The notes under the pieces are model-generated. The model saw nothing but the letters and a program-made list of their open reading frames with translations. It made no database searches and was not told where the DNA came from. A stretch of 64,000 bases of DNA from contig NZ_SJPT01000005.1 in NCBI RefSeq assembly GCF_007860095.1, positions 434,001-498,000 of the forward strand. The letters run 5' to 3'. The DNA comes from Novipirellula galeiformis. Its GTDB lineage: Bacteria; Planctomycetota; Planctomycetia; Pirellulales; Pirellulaceae. The position numbers were made by a program, and so were the translations under genes. Positions 20,135 to 29,985 of the stretch are shown here, one piece after another; the first letter of the stretch is position 1, and the number at the start of each line of letters is the position of its first letter.

Positions 20135-20708
20135 CAGGAGTCAAGACGCCGGCATTCCTGCATCGGCGTCTCCCCCCACTTACCACCGGCTCACTTACCG
20201 CCGGCCCGCTTATCGTCGGCCCACTTGCCGCCGGCCCAACTCGTCGCGGCAAGAATAAAACTCGCCGACTTGCAAAGCGCCTTCCTGGCGATTGCCTTGA
20301 AGAAACAAGCTCGGGGTGACGTAGCAGCCATTGGCCGCAGCACTCATCTAAGCAAGTTTCACGAGCTCGATTGAATTGCTGATAAAACGCGGTTCGCTGT
20401 TGAGTACTCAGTCGCTTCACGGCGGAGCGCCAATCCGCGTGGCGAGCGCACGCCGAGTTGCATCGGCCAACCGAGGCGTTGCCGATCCCACAGGCACAGC
20501 GTTTTTTTGGGGATCGAATCACAGGCCTGCATACGGATAAGAATGTCGCCCCCAAAAAACATGGGTCGCTGAAAATTCGGCAAACGCGTTCGCGATGGGT
20601 ACGCCAATTGCAACAATACGGTTTCACAAAATTCAGTCATCGCTCTGTGACATTCGTTAGGGGCGAGAGCATGCCGTTTAACGGAAACAGAAATCGAGGA
20701 ACTTTACG
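20135..20708. other. intergenic region with imperfect 15-bp tandem repeats
   Basis: About 570 bp without a convincing gene. At 20178-20237 four imperfect 15-bp units (ACTTACCACCGGCTC, ACTTACCGCCGGCCC, GCTTATCGTCGGCCC, ACTTGCCGCCGGCCC) lie in tandem. Open frames on both strands here look compositional rather than coding. Confidence 0.6.
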
Positions 20709-21191
20709 ATGAATCTCGAATTGTTAACGACCTACCTCAATGATCATCGTGCCGGAGCGACTGCGGCGACCGACATGCTCGAGCGACTGATCAACGAAAA
20801 TCAAGGGGAACCGCTGGGCGACTTCGCCACGACCCTGTTGAACGAAATCGAACAGGACGAAGCGGAGCTTGAAGGTCTGATCAAGCGATACGACGCCATG
20901 CCTGGGGTGGTCAAGCAAGCGGTCGCATGGGCCGGCGCCAAGATGACAACTCCAAAGATCGGCCGAACCATGGCGGGCGATTTCGGAAACTTTCAAACTC
21001 TCGAAATTCTATCGATAGGCATTCTCGGCAAACGTGCGTTATGGCGGATGCTGCAATCTCTGAGCGATCCGGAATTGCTTAGTCTCGACTATGGACGGTT
21101 GATCGAGCGAGCGGATTCGCAATTCCAGCAAGTCGAACAGTGGCGTCTCCGCATCGGCACCATGGCGATGAACAGTACCGCGGCGGTATGA
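20709..21191 (+). CDS. hypothetical helical protein, possibly ferritin-like
   Basis: 160 residues, nearly all predicted helix, with acidic patches (LLNEIEQDEAELEGLI) and two longer hydrophobic segments. The general pattern resembles small four-helix proteins such as ferritin-like or DUF892-type proteins, but I cannot see a convincing metal-binding ExxH pair, so the assignment is only structural. Start at 20709 follows a purine-rich GAGGAACTTTACG. It stands alone, about 240 bp before copA. Confidence 0.55.
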   Translation: MNLELLTTYLNDHRAGATAATDMLERLINENQGEPLGDFATTLLNEIEQDEAELEGLIKRYDAMPGVVKQAVAWAGAKMTTPKIGRTMAGDFGNFQTLEILSIGILGKRALWRMLQSLSDPELLSLDYGRLIERADSQFQQVEQWRLRIGTMAMNSTAAV

Positions 21192-21370
21192 GTCAGTGCG
21201 ATTCGGATTCACGTCCTAAGCAGGAAGCAGATAGGCAACACTCCCAAACTCGATCACATCGGGCACACACCGTTGCCGTTTCCCGTAGGTAAAACGCACG
21301 TGTGATCGTAGCGGACCTCGCGAAGCGAAAATAAAGGAAATGCGAAGCGGATGCATCCGGCATGCAACTT

Positions 21371-21392
21371 GCATACGGGTATGGGGTATACG
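21371..21392. promoter_or_regulatory. putative copper-regulator box upstream of copA
   Basis: GCATACGGGTATGGGGTATA followed by CG lies 35 bp before the copA start. Its reverse complement shares the pattern TATACCC-n3-ACC-n-GTAT-n-C with the box at 53675-53696 in front of the cusC-like gene (15 of 22 positions). A CsoR encoded at 27253 is the obvious candidate regulator (inference). Confidence 0.45.
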
Positions 21393-21427
21393 CCCATTTG
21401 CCGAACTGGCACACCGAAAGATCGATC

Positions 21428-23815
21428 ATGTCCACCACTGAAATCACCGCCGTGGATCCTGTCTGCGGGATGACGGTCAATCCAAACGAATCGCTACATA
21501 GCGAGCACAACGGAAAACTGTATTACTTTTGCAGCCAGGGCTGTCAGAAAAGATTCGAGGCCAATCCGGTCGGAGTGCTAACCGAACGCACTGAAAAGGA
21601 TTTAGCTAAAACGCACGCAACGGCAAACGAATCGTCCTCCTGCTGTCACGGTTCCGGTCCTGGAAAAGGCTCCGCAAGTAAGACGCCGGCCGACACGGAC
21701 GCGATCTACACTTGCCCGATGCATCCGGAGATCGAGCAACAGGGGCCGGGCGATTGTCCGATCTGCGGTATGGACTTAGAGCCCAAGTTCATCGACATGG
21801 CCGACCATGGCGATGACGCTCAGTACGCTGACATGAAACGTCGGTTCTGGGTCGGCGTTGTCTTGTCAGCGCCGCTACTGGTGCTCGCGATGGGGCCGAT
21901 GATTGGGCTGCAGATCGCCGATTGGATGTCCAATACGGTATTCGCTTGGTTGCAATTAGCATTGGCCACGCCGGTGGTGTTTTGGTGTGGATGGCCGCTA
22001 TTGGTGCGTGGCGTCAAGTCATTCCACAGCATGAATTTAAACATGTTTTCGTTGATCGCGGTGGGAACTCTGGCGGCCTATTTGTTCAGCCTGGTCGTTG
22101 TCCTGCTGCCTGGCGTGATTCCCGAAGCCTTTTTCGAAAACGGAGTGCCGCCGCTGTACTTCGAGGCCGCCGCGGTGATCATCACGCTGGTGTTACTAGG
22201 ACAAGTATTGGAGCTTCGCGCACGACAGCAAACCGGGGGTGCGATCCGTGAACTGATGCAGTTAGCCCCCGAGACGGCACATCGCTTGACCGACGATGGT
22301 GAAGAAGAGGTCTCGCTTGATTCGGTTCATAAAGGAGACCGTTTGCGAATTCGACCGGGCGAAAAAGTTCCCGTCGATGGCCGTGTCGTTAGCGGCAGCA
22401 GCAGCGTGGACGAATCGATGTTGACGGGCGAACCGATCCCCCTGCAAAAATCCGAAGGGGACGAAGTCACCGGAGGAACGCTGAACCAAACCGGGGCACT
22501 CGTGATGGAAGCGGTCGGTGTCGGTGGCGATACGGTGCTGAGCCGGATTGTGCAAATGGTCGCCGATGCCCAGCGGAGTCGTGCCCCGATTCAAAAATTG
22601 GTCGACGTCGTGGCTCGTTACTTTGTGCCTGCTGTGATTGCGTGTTCCGTTCTCGCGTTTATCGGTTGGGCGATATTTGGCCCCGAACCTCAATTGGCAC
22701 ATGCCTTTGTCGCCGCCGTTGCCGTGTTGATCATTGCTTGCCCCTGTGCGTTGGGATTGGCCACGCCGATGTCGGTGATGGTCGGTGTCGGGCGTGGTGC
22801 AAAGGAAGGGGTACTGATCAAGAACGCCGAAGTCTTAGAGGTGATGGAAAAGGTCGACACGATTGTGGTCGACAAAACGGGCACGTTAACGCAAGGACGT
22901 CCCGAGGTGACCGCGATCGAAACGTTCGCTGGAGCAAACGAGCCAGAGATTTTGGCGTTGGCTGCCGCAGTGGAGACACAGAGTGAACATCCGCTTGCCC
23001 AAGCGATTGTGCGACGTGCGAAAGAGAACGCCAGAGAACAACTCGAAGCGACGGACTTCAACAGCATCACCGGCGGTGGCGTGCGAGCCAAGGTCGATGG
23101 ACGCGACGTGGTCATCGGAAAAGCTGACTTGCTAATCGAGCAAAACGTCGATGGCGTCGCAGCGGGGCGTGATCAGGCGGCAAAGCATCAAAACGAAGGA
23201 GCGACGGTGATCTTTGTCGCCGTCGATGGCACGTTGGCCGCCCTGATGGCGATCACCGATCCGATCAAACCCAGTACGCCGGCGGCGCTCAAAACGCTGC
23301 ATGAACTCGGTTTAAAAGTCGTGATGCTAACGGGCGATGCCGAACGGACGGCCAAAGCGGTGGCCACGAAGCTAGGGATCGACGAGTTTCATGCAGGCGT
23401 TTCACCCGAAGAGAAACACGCCTTTGTACGTAAGCTGAAAAGCGAAGGCAAAACCGTTGCGATGGCTGGTGATGGGATCAATGACGCACCGGCGCTTGCC
23501 GAAGCGAATGTGGGCATCGCAATGGGAACGGGGACGGGCGTCGCGATCGAATCCGCCGGCGTGACCTTGGTTGGAGGTGACCTGCGCGGTGTCGCGGCGG
23601 CGAGCAATCTGAGCCGGAAAACGATGAGCAACATTCGCCAAAACTTGTTCTTTGCGTTCATTTACAACGCGCTTGGAATCCCCGTTGCCGCGGGACTGCT
23701 GTATCCGTTCTTCGGGATTCTACTGAGCCCGATGATCGCCGCTGCCGCGATGAGTTTCAGCAGCGTGTCGGTAATCGCCAACGCCCTGAGACTGCGGGCC
23801 GCGAAATTGACGTGA
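21428..23815 (+). CDS. copA: copper-exporting P1B-type ATPase with N-terminal YHS and metal-binding domains
   Basis: 795 residues from the ATG at 21428. N-terminus: a YHS domain ([18 protein letters not shown], ~10-55), a Cys/His-rich linker, then a heavy-metal-binding module ([22 protein letters not shown]). The core has eight predicted membrane helices with CPC in IIACPCALG (~437), phosphorylation site DKTGT (~482), SEHPLAQA, and GDGINDAPA in the hinge. YN in FIYNALG and MSFSS in the last helices are the Cu+ site residues of P1B-1 pumps. It exports Cu+/Ag+ across the inner membrane using ATP. There is no HMA domain; the YHS plus CPMHP modules replace it. First gene of the copper locus. Confidence 0.94.
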   Translation: MSTTEITAVDPVCGMTVNPNESLHSEHNGKLYYFCSQGCQKRFEANPVGVLTERTEKDLAKTHATANESSSCCHGSGPGKGSASKTPADTDAIYTCPMHPEIEQQGPGDCPICGMDLEPKFIDMADHGDDAQYADMKRRFWVGVVLSAPLLVLAMGPMIGLQIADWMSNTVFAWLQLALATPVVFWCGWPLLVRGVKSFHSMNLNMFSLIAVGTLAAYLFSLVVVLLPGVIPEAFFENGVPPLYFEAAAVIITLVLLGQVLELRARQQTGGAIRELMQLAPETAHRLTDDGEEEVSLDSVHKGDRLRIRPGEKVPVDGRVVSGSSSVDESMLTGEPIPLQKSEGDEVTGGTLNQTGALVMEAVGVGGDTVLSRIVQMVADAQRSRAPIQKLVDVVARYFVPAVIACSVLAFIGWAIFGPEPQLAHAFVAAVAVLIIACPCALGLATPMSVMVGVGRGAKEGVLIKNAEVLEVMEKVDTIVVDKTGTLTQGRPEVTAIETFAGANEPEILALAAAVETQSEHPLAQAIVRRAKENAREQLEATDFNSITGGGVRAKVDGRDVVIGKADLLIEQNVDGVAAGRDQAAKHQNEGATVIFVAVDGTLAALMAITDPIKPSTPAALKTLHELGLKVVMLTGDAERTAKAVATKLGIDEFHAGVSPEEKHAFVRKLKSEGKTVAMAGDGINDAPALAEANVGIAMGTGTGVAIESAGVTLVGGDLRGVAAASNLSRKTMSNIRQNLFFAFIYNALGIPVAAGLLYPFFGILLSPMIAAAAMSFSSVSVIANALRLRAAKLT

Positions 23816-24012
23816 ATCGAGCCGTGTTGGCACAAGGTTCGCAAACCGTCGCACGAGGGTGCCGCTCGCAATTTACCCATTCCGCATAACCGGAATTTTC
23901 TTGCGTTAACGCTCTGCATTGGATAAGACCACATGTACCTAGGGTGGGTATCGCTCCGATACCGTTCTGTGGGCAACGAGGCCCCCCCGAACTGTCGAAG
24001 GAGCGTGACAAA

Positions 24013-25515
24013 GTGAAACGACGTTTTTCAAAATCTCGCATGTTATTGGCACTCGCACTGACGGGAACCGCATCGCTGGCCTCGGCCCAGAGACCGGATC
24101 CAGGGAAAACGTTCGTCCCTCCGCCGCCTGTCCCTGAAGCTCCGTACGGGTTGAGCGACCTGGACGCATCCGGTCCGCTGTTCCCCGACGCGCAGCTAGG
24201 GGATGACGCCTACTCGATGGCTCCGCCTCCGGTTATCGTTGATGGACAAGTTGTTGACGGCCCAATGTCTCAAGACTTCAATGTCGTCAGTCATTCGCTG
24301 AGTGACTTCTTGGCACTGGCCGCACAAAACAATCCGACCCTCCGCCAAGCACGGTTGCAAATTTCCGGCGAAACAGCCAAAGCACTGCAAGCCGGTCTGT
24401 ATCCAAACCCAACGCTGAGTTACAGCGGCGAGCAAATCGGCTTGGACGTGCCCGGGGACAAAGATTCACCCGGTGAGTTCCAAGGATTGTTGGTCGAGCA
24501 ACGTTTCGTAACCGCGGGAAAACTTCGTCTGAGTCGCGAGAAGTACATGCGCCGTGCGCACGTCTCCGAACACCTTGCCATCGCTCAGCAGTTCCGCGTT
24601 TGTAACGATGTGCGAGTCCATTTCTATCGAAGCCTCGCGTCACAACAAATACTCGAGTTGCGTCATGAACTGCTGAAGACCGCCGAAGACGGTGCGGTCA
24701 CCGCTCGCGAATTATACAATCAAGGCCAAGCAACACGCCCCGAGGTTCGGCGATCGAACATCACTCTGCAGCGAGCTCGATTGGACGTATTGACCGCCGA
24801 AAATCATTATCGCGACCAGTTTCGTCAACTGGTTTCGCTCGTCGGTGTCGACGTCGCCATCGCGCCCGTTACTGGATCACTGATGCCTGAAACGGAGCCG
24901 ATCTCGTACCAGCAAGCCGTATCGACCCTGCTGGCCGAAAGTCCCGAGTTGATGGCGGCTCGTGCGAAACTTGCTGGCGACCGAGTCACACTGCAACGCG
25001 AGCGAGTCGAGTGGGTGCCCGATATCGTGGCCCGTGGTGGATCAGGATACAACTTCGATGCCAAAGAAACCGTCGCGGTCGCAGGGGTCTCGATTGAACT
25101 GCCAGTGTTTGACCGCAATCAAGGCACGATTCGCCAGGCGCAAGCGGATTTGATGCGTCAGCAAGAAGAGATCCGCCGCACCGAACTCAATCTGCAACGT
25201 CGCTTAGCAAGCACGTATCAACAGTATTTAACGTCGCTTCAGATCGCCACCGAATACGATCGCGTGATTATCCCCGAAGCTGAAATGGCGTACGAAGAAC
25301 TGCTGGAAAGCTACAAGGACAACCGCGTTGATTGGCCCGATGTGCTGTCGGCTCAACATGACTTGTTCGATGCACGGCTGACACAGATCCAACAACTTGA
25401 GATGGTCCGGCGAAACGAGGTACTCGTCCGTGGATTCATGCTGCATGGTGGCTTGGATGCGGCACAGGGATCGACACCTCCGGGCCATATCGATGCAAAT
25501 CCGAAGCCGCGGTAG
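24013..25515 (+). CDS. TolC/CusC-like outer-membrane efflux protein
   Basis: 500 residues from a GTG at 24013 preceded by GAAGGAG; this start gives a signal peptide (VKRRFSKSRMLLALALTGTA ending near ASAQ). The rest is the long alpha-helical OEP repeat pattern: NPTLRQARLQISG, LYPNPTLSYSGEQ, YNQGQATRPEVRRSNI, then a second repeat with ELMAARAKLAGDRV and FDRNQGTIRQAQ. Such proteins form the outer-membrane duct of tripartite pumps. No RND partner is adjacent; it lies between copA and the multicopper oxidase, suggesting a copper role. A heptamer repeat tract follows its stop. Confidence 0.85.
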   Translation: MKRRFSKSRMLLALALTGTASLASAQRPDPGKTFVPPPPVPEAPYGLSDLDASGPLFPDAQLGDDAYSMAPPPVIVDGQVVDGPMSQDFNVVSHSLSDFLALAAQNNPTLRQARLQISGETAKALQAGLYPNPTLSYSGEQIGLDVPGDKDSPGEFQGLLVEQRFVTAGKLRLSREKYMRRAHVSEHLAIAQQFRVCNDVRVHFYRSLASQQILELRHELLKTAEDGAVTARELYNQGQATRPEVRRSNITLQRARLDVLTAENHYRDQFRQLVSLVGVDVAIAPVTGSLMPETEPISYQQAVSTLLAESPELMAARAKLAGDRVTLQRERVEWVPDIVARGGSGYNFDAKETVAVAGVSIELPVFDRNQGTIRQAQADLMRQQEEIRRTELNLQRRLASTYQQYLTSLQIATEYDRVIIPEAEMAYEELLESYKDNRVDWPDVLSAQHDLFDARLTQIQQLEMVRRNEVLVRGFMLHGGLDAAQGSTPPGHIDANPKPR

Positions 25516-25527
25516 GGGGTGAAGCCA

Positions 25528-25548
25528 GTGAGGGGTGAGGAGTGAGGG
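25528..25548. repeat. heptamer tract (GTGAGGR)3
   Basis: Three copies (GTGAGGG, GTGAGGA, GTGAGGG) 12 bp after the TolC-like stop codon. Same unit as the tracts at 12201, 48848, 50217 and 50687. Confidence 0.85.
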
Positions 25549-25611
25549 AGAAGGGAGACCGAATGCGAAAGGAGTCGACATCATTACTTTTGCAACAAGA
25601 GAGATTGAACG

Positions 25612-27126
25612 ATGCCGAACAACGAAGCTCGTCGCCAATTCTTGAAAGCCGGTTCGCTGGCAGCCGCCAGTGGTCTGTTGGCGGGCGCTGCCAGTGCCCA
25701 ACAGCCAATGGACATGAAAGAGATGCCGATGCCCCACGGGCATGCTGGTCATTCCGATAATCCACAGCCGAAAGTGCCCTCGGACTCGGATGTCCAAGCC
25801 GAGATGGATGGTTTCTCGCGTTTCAAACCGAGTCGCGGCAACGACCCCGATTCAGACTACTACCTGGGCAAATTGATGCCAGGATTTCGTAGTGCCGCTG
25901 CGGGACCGGCTCCCTTTGAAGCTCCCGACCTGACCAAATTGCCCTGGAAAATGGTACGCGGAGCCAAGGAGTTTCACTTGGTCCCGATGGCGGTCGAGCG
26001 AGAGTTTTTGCCGGGCTACAAGATGAATGTCTACGGCTACAACGGCAGCATGCCAGGACCTACGATCGAAGTGAATCAGGGCGATCGGGTGCGGATTGTT
26101 GTGACCAATGAATTGCCCGAAGCGACGACGACGCATTGGCACGGTTTTGAAATGCCGGTCCAGTACGATGGCAGCGAAACGTTGACTCAGAACCCGATCG
26201 AACCGGGCAAGTCGTTCGTTTACGAATTTGATGTGCACGAAGAAGGAACGTTCTTTTATCACGCCCACGTGCCGATGCAAGAAGCATTTGGCAGCGTCGG
26301 TTGGTTCATCGTCCATCCTCGCAAAGTTTTTGATCCGCCAGTGGACCGTGACTTTGGTTTGATTTTTCAAAACTTCTTTATTGAGCCGACTCAAACCATT
26401 GCCGACAGTTGGCGGATGGATTGGAATTGGCATACGATCAATGGCCGCAGCGGTCCCTACACGACACCGTTGGTGGTCAAGCATGGCGAACGAGTCCGCA
26501 TTCGTTTGCTCGATTTTTCTCCGATGCAACATCATCCCATTCATTTGCACGGACATACATTTTGGGTGACGGGACACGAGGGGGCACGGATTCCAAAATC
26601 GGCTTGGATTCCTCGTAACACCGAGTTGGTGGGGATCGCTCAGGCTTCGAATTTTGAGTTCATCGCCAATAACCCAGGCGATTGGATGTTCCACTGTCAT
26701 ATGGTTCACCACATGATGAATCACATGACACGGCAAGTCGGTCCGCGGATTCGCAAGAACGAGTCGATCGATCAGTACTTGGCTAATACCCAAAGCCGCC
26801 CGCCCGTCGATGCAACTCGTGATGACCCGGGGTTTGCCACGCCGGGGTACCCACAGGAAATGAAGGGCATGAACATGTCCGATGCAATGATTGACACGAT
26901 CTGGGATCGTCGCGAGGTCCAAGGGATGCGGGCGATGTGGCCGATGTCGATCATGGGCTTGATGACCGCCCTGCGAGTGTTACCCGAGGATCTGTATCAC
27001 AAGGTGATGGAGACGGATGAGGCGGTCCCCAAAGGGAGTGTCTTTGAAGAAATTGTGCGTCGTTTCGGCGACCCGGCGACCTACGAAGCGGGCCCCAAGA
27101 AGATGATGCATGACATGAAAATGTAG
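25612..27126 (+). CDS. Tat-exported multicopper oxidase
   Basis: 504 residues. A twin-arginine signal (RRQFLKAGSLAAASG) is followed by a Met/His-rich stretch (MDMKEMPMPHGHAGHSD) probably binding Cu+. All four copper motifs are present: HWHGFEMP (~175), HAHVPMQ (~217), HPIHLHGHTFW (~307) and HCHMVHHMMNHM (~360), with the axial Met. It would oxidise Cu+ to the less toxic Cu2+ in the periplasm, like CueO or CopA of the cop systems. The cluster with copA, a TolC-like protein and csoR supports that. The C-terminal ~130 residues after the last copper motif are unusual for short MCOs. Confidence 0.9.
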   Translation: MPNNEARRQFLKAGSLAAASGLLAGAASAQQPMDMKEMPMPHGHAGHSDNPQPKVPSDSDVQAEMDGFSRFKPSRGNDPDSDYYLGKLMPGFRSAAAGPAPFEAPDLTKLPWKMVRGAKEFHLVPMAVEREFLPGYKMNVYGYNGSMPGPTIEVNQGDRVRIVVTNELPEATTTHWHGFEMPVQYDGSETLTQNPIEPGKSFVYEFDVHEEGTFFYHAHVPMQEAFGSVGWFIVHPRKVFDPPVDRDFGLIFQNFFIEPTQTIADSWRMDWNWHTINGRSGPYTTPLVVKHGERVRIRLLDFSPMQHHPIHLHGHTFWVTGHEGARIPKSAWIPRNTELVGIAQASNFEFIANNPGDWMFHCHMVHHMMNHMTRQVGPRIRKNESIDQYLANTQSRPPVDATRDDPGFATPGYPQEMKGMNMSDAMIDTIWDRREVQGMRAMWPMSIMGLMTALRVLPEDLYHKVMETDEAVPKGSVFEEIVRRFGDPATYEAGPKKMMHDMKM

Positions 27127-27252
27127 ATTGCAAGCGTGTTCACTGCCGAAATGGGCGTCCACTGCCGAAATCAATTTGGCGGGGTACAATGGGTCTTTTC
27201 CCCAGGGCGAATAAGCCACTCATTTCGCCTCGTGCGTTAAACCCCCATTGCC

Positions 27253-27540
27253 ATGCTTGATGACGAAGAAAAGAAGAAATTAGCCAACCGTCTGCGGCGT
27301 GTCGTGGGTCAGGTTGAAGCGGTGGCTCGCATGATCGATGAAGATAAATACTGCGTGGATGTGCTAATGCAGTTATCCGCCGCCACCGGTGCGCTGGGCA
27401 AAGTCGGGCAAATCGTACTCGAAGAACACCTAAGGACTTGTGTGACCGAAGCGATCGAAAACGGCGACGCACACGATCGCGACGAGAAACTCGAAGAGCT
27501 AATCAAGCTGTTCCGCAAATACGCTGGGGTCATCGATTGA
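27253..27540 (+). CDS. csoR: CsoR-family copper-sensing repressor
   Basis: 95 residues, all helical. The metal-site triad Cys34, His59, Cys63 (KYCVDVLMQ, EEHLRTCV) has exactly the spacing of M. tuberculosis CsoR (36/61/65). CsoR tetramers bind DNA in the apo form and release on Cu+. It probably controls this copper locus; a shared box upstream of copA and the cusC-like gene is a candidate operator. The next gene starts 1 bp after its stop, so they are co-transcribed. Confidence 0.9.
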   Translation: MLDDEEKKKLANRLRRVVGQVEAVARMIDEDKYCVDVLMQLSAATGALGKVGQIVLEEHLRTCVTEAIENGDAHDRDEKLEELIKLFRKYAGVID

Positions 27541-27541
27541 C

Positions 27542-28573
27542 GTGACATTTTGGGTCTGCACCCTCGCCGGCTTTCTGCTCACTCTAATCGGAGTCTGGGA
27601 AACGTTTATGGCGGTCCTGCACCCAAGGGCCGTGGTGGGTCCAGTCACGACCATCATCAACCGCGCATTTCATTGCGTGGTGGATGCATCAACGATCAAA
27701 CACAGTCGCTGGGTTGTCTTCACCGGCCCCGTGCTGATTACGGTCCAGGTGCTGTGCTGGGCCACCTTGCTATTGATCGGGGTTAGTTTGATCGTTTGGC
27801 CTCAGTTGGGCGAAGGCATTGTGCAAAATGGCGACAAGCCCATCGATCCCTCGTTCAGCACCGCAATCTATTACGCGGGGTTTACCATCACCACACTGGG
27901 GGTCGGTGACTTGGTGCCCCAAAACGTCGCAATGCGAATGTTGACGATCACGACGGCGGGGCTCGGGTTCAGCTACTTCACGCTGGTCCTTGCCTACGTC
28001 ATCTCGATCTATTCCAGGTTGGCTCGCCGCAACCAATTTGCCTGCGAAATCGATTATCGGACACAGCGGACCGGCGACAGCTTAATTTATTTGAAGCCCT
28101 ACCTGGTCGGCGACGACCCCTCGTTAATCCATCAAGATCTGTACACGCTCGCATCCCACATGGCCGAGTTGCTCGAGTCACATCACTTCTATTCGGTGTT
28201 GCATTACTTTCGCTTCAATGAACCGCGGTACGCGATGAGCCGGATGTTGCGATTCTGTTTGGAAGTCGCCTCGCTGCTGAAGGCATTGCGTGAAGCGGGA
28301 GGTGCAAATGCATCGTCGATCTCCGAGCCCGAAGAGCGTCTGTGGCACGCCAGTCGACAGATGCTCGACGACACCAGCAAACATTTCATCGTCCATCCCT
28401 CAACCGATCACGAAATCGATACTTCGATCGCCAAGCGTTTGTATCAGCAACTACAGTCCGTGTCACCGAATTCCAGCCCCTCCGATCCAGCGAATTTCAT
28501 CGCGGTGTATACCGAAACATGCAAACTGTGGTCCCGCGATCTGCGTTCGCTTGAAATCGGATCGGGGGATTAG
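27542..28573 (+). CDS. two-pore-helix potassium channel family protein
   Basis: 343 residues, GTG start one base after the csoR stop (GATTGACGTGACA), implying translational coupling. N-terminal membrane helix, further helices at ~60-85, then a pore loop with filter TITTLGVGDLVP (~113-124) and a last helix. This matches the Ion_trans_2/KcsA fold with TxGxGD filter. The C-terminal ~170 residues are soluble, helical and without a recognisable RCK domain. Coupling of a K+ channel to csoR is unusual. The gene converges with the next one, 7 bp apart. Confidence 0.82.
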   Translation: MTFWVCTLAGFLLTLIGVWETFMAVLHPRAVVGPVTTIINRAFHCVVDASTIKHSRWVVFTGPVLITVQVLCWATLLLIGVSLIVWPQLGEGIVQNGDKPIDPSFSTAIYYAGFTITTLGVGDLVPQNVAMRMLTITTAGLGFSYFTLVLAYVISIYSRLARRNQFACEIDYRTQRTGDSLIYLKPYLVGDDPSLIHQDLYTLASHMAELLESHHFYSVLHYFRFNEPRYAMSRMLRFCLEVASLLKALREAGGANASSISEPEERLWHASRQMLDDTSKHFIVHPSTDHEIDTSIAKRLYQQLQSVSPNSSPSDPANFIAVYTETCKLWSRDLRSLEIGSGD

Positions 28574-28580
28574 CGGTCAC

Positions 28581-29315
28581 TTACATTGCCAACATCACTA
28601 GCGCCATCGCGATCATCACACTGTTCTCGATGATGGTGACCGCCGACATCGGCAAATTGAATGCGGTCCCCAGACAAGCACACTGAATCGCTTGCTTCTT
28701 TCTGACCGCCGCAATCACTCCCACCAACCCGATGCTCATCACAATCGCGGTCACGACGTTCGCCGCCATCAACTGCGTCCCGGTGACAAATAACAACCCC
28801 AGAGTCACTTCGATCCAAGGGTAAGCGAGCGCGTAGGGACGTGATCGGCGGGCGATGATATCGTAGGTTGAAAAGGCGTCGGCGAATTTTGAGATATTCA
28901 GCAACTTGAAAAACGCAAACCCCAAAAAGAAGAATCCCATGAAGTAACTCATCGCACGCGGCCATTGCCAATCATCGTGAATGGACTCAACCAACACCGT
29001 GGCGCCAATCACATAGCTGACGACAAGGAACAATGGCTTGTACGTCGCCAAGCTAAACGCGGGTTTTGCTGCGGGGGTCGCAATCGCTACGGTTTCCGGT
29101 TCATGGGGAATGACCGATGCAGTAAAACCCGCTTGCCCGATCAAGTCAACGATATGCTCGGGGCGGCCTTCGGGAGCTAGTTCGACGTGAATCAGTTTTC
29201 TCGGATCGCTCAAATCCGATTTCCATTGCCGGACACTCGGTTCGTTGTCCAAAAAGGGAGTGACCTTGCTGAGGCATCCACCGCAGGTCATCGAGGTCGA
29301 AAACGTCGTGTTCAT
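28581..29315 (-). CDS. HMA domain fused to MauE/DoxX-like membrane domain
   Basis: 244 residues from the ATG at 29315. Residues 1-65 form a heavy-metal-associated domain with SMTCGGC (Cys11, Cys14) on the usual loop. Four membrane helices follow (~90-240), with CACLGTAFNLPMSAVTIIEN, a MauE-type pattern. It resembles metal-trafficking membrane proteins found next to MerR regulators. It lies 4 bp after the MerR gene and shares its promoter. It may bind and pass Cu+/Hg2+-type ions to a membrane partner (inference). Confidence 0.82.
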   Translation of the reverse strand: MNTTFSTSMTCGGCLSKVTPFLDNEPSVRQWKSDLSDPRKLIHVELAPEGRPEHIVDLIGQAGFTASVIPHEPETVAIATPAAKPAFSLATYKPLFLVVSYVIGATVLVESIHDDWQWPRAMSYFMGFFFLGFAFFKLLNISKFADAFSTYDIIARRSRPYALAYPWIEVTLGLLFVTGTQLMAANVVTAIVMSIGLVGVIAAVRKKQAIQCACLGTAFNLPMSAVTIIENSVMIAMALVMLAM

Positions 29316-29319
29316 GATT

Positions 29320-29748
29320 TCATGTTCCGTTGTGATTACAGGTGTTTGTTTCACCAACGATTGCTTCAATGATGGGACAACCCGGGACTCTTCCCCGACC
29401 CGAGCAATCGTGAACAAGCTGAGAGAGCGTGGCTTCCATCTGTTTAAGATCCGCAATTTTTTGCTGGATCAAACCCAACTTGGCTTCCGCCATTGCTTTT
29501 ACTTCCCGCCGTGACGCTCCGGGCTGCTCGGACAATCCAAGCAATTCTTGGACCTCGGCAAGCGTGAATCCAAGATTCTGAGCTCGCTTGATAAACCGAA
29601 TGCGATCCACCGTCGCGTCAGGATATTCGCGAAAGGATGTCTTTATCGGCGTCGGCTCGTCGATCAATCCGCTGCGTTGATAAAAGCGAATCGTCTCGAC
29701 TCCTACGCCGGACGCCTTGGCAACTTTCCCGATCGTAAACCCCGCCAT
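29320..29748 (-). CDS. MerR-family metal-responsive regulator
   Basis: 142 residues from the ATG at 29748. N-terminal winged helix (FTIGKVAKASGVGVETIRFY) then a dimerisation helix and a metal loop with HDCSGRGRVPGCPII (Cys115, Cys124), as in mercury- or thiophilic-metal MerR proteins. The third Hg ligand of MerR (Cys82 of Tn501 MerR, at the start of the dimer helix) is absent here (EQPGASRREV), and an extra Cys137 is near the C-terminus. So the metal is probably not classic Hg2+. It precedes and is coupled to the HMA-MauE gene, and its own promoter has a matching operator. Confidence 0.88.
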   Translation of the reverse strand: MAGFTIGKVAKASGVGVETIRFYQRSGLIDEPTPIKTSFREYPDATVDRIRFIKRAQNLGFTLAEVQELLGLSEQPGASRREVKAMAEAKLGLIQQKIADLKQMEATLSQLVHDCSGRGRVPGCPIIEAIVGETNTCNHNGT

Positions 29749-29765
29749 CTCATCTTCCTCCACCA

Positions 29766-29806
29766 CCTATTATCGACTCCGTACAACAGTACAGAGTCAA
29801 GTGTAA
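29766..29806 (-). promoter_or_regulatory. MerR-type promoter with operator palindrome
   Basis: The palindrome GACTCCGTAC-AACA-GTACAGAGTC (29775-29798, one mismatch per arm) lies between a minus-strand -35 TTGACT and -10 GATAAT, with an overlong 20-bp spacer. That is the hallmark of MerR-activated promoters. It drives merR and the HMA-MauE gene, so the regulator probably controls itself. Confidence 0.85.
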
Positions 29807-29985
29807 TTTGATCGAGTTAATAGAAAACGTTATGTCCCCGCGCTAGACCAAAGAAACCGTTCGATCTCCACGCCCGGAACAAAGTGCCCATAGAACCGAG
29901 GGAAATCGTAACCCACGTCTCAAATGTGCCGACGACGGTGTCCCTCAAACAACCTGCGAGTTCTCAAATGGCTCAAGCATAGTGC

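Noticed and set aside
20088-20627. Open minus-strand frame of 179 codons after transaldolase
   Set aside because: Translation is low-complexity Arg/Gly/Ser, driven by tandem repeats, with no RBS or family.
21193-21510. 105-codon minus-strand frame upstream of copA
   Set aside because: Antisense to the copA start and its promoter; translation has no family or signal.
23944-24012. Longer N-terminus for the TolC-like protein
   Set aside because: Would bury the signal peptide; GTG at 24013 with GAAGGAG fits better.
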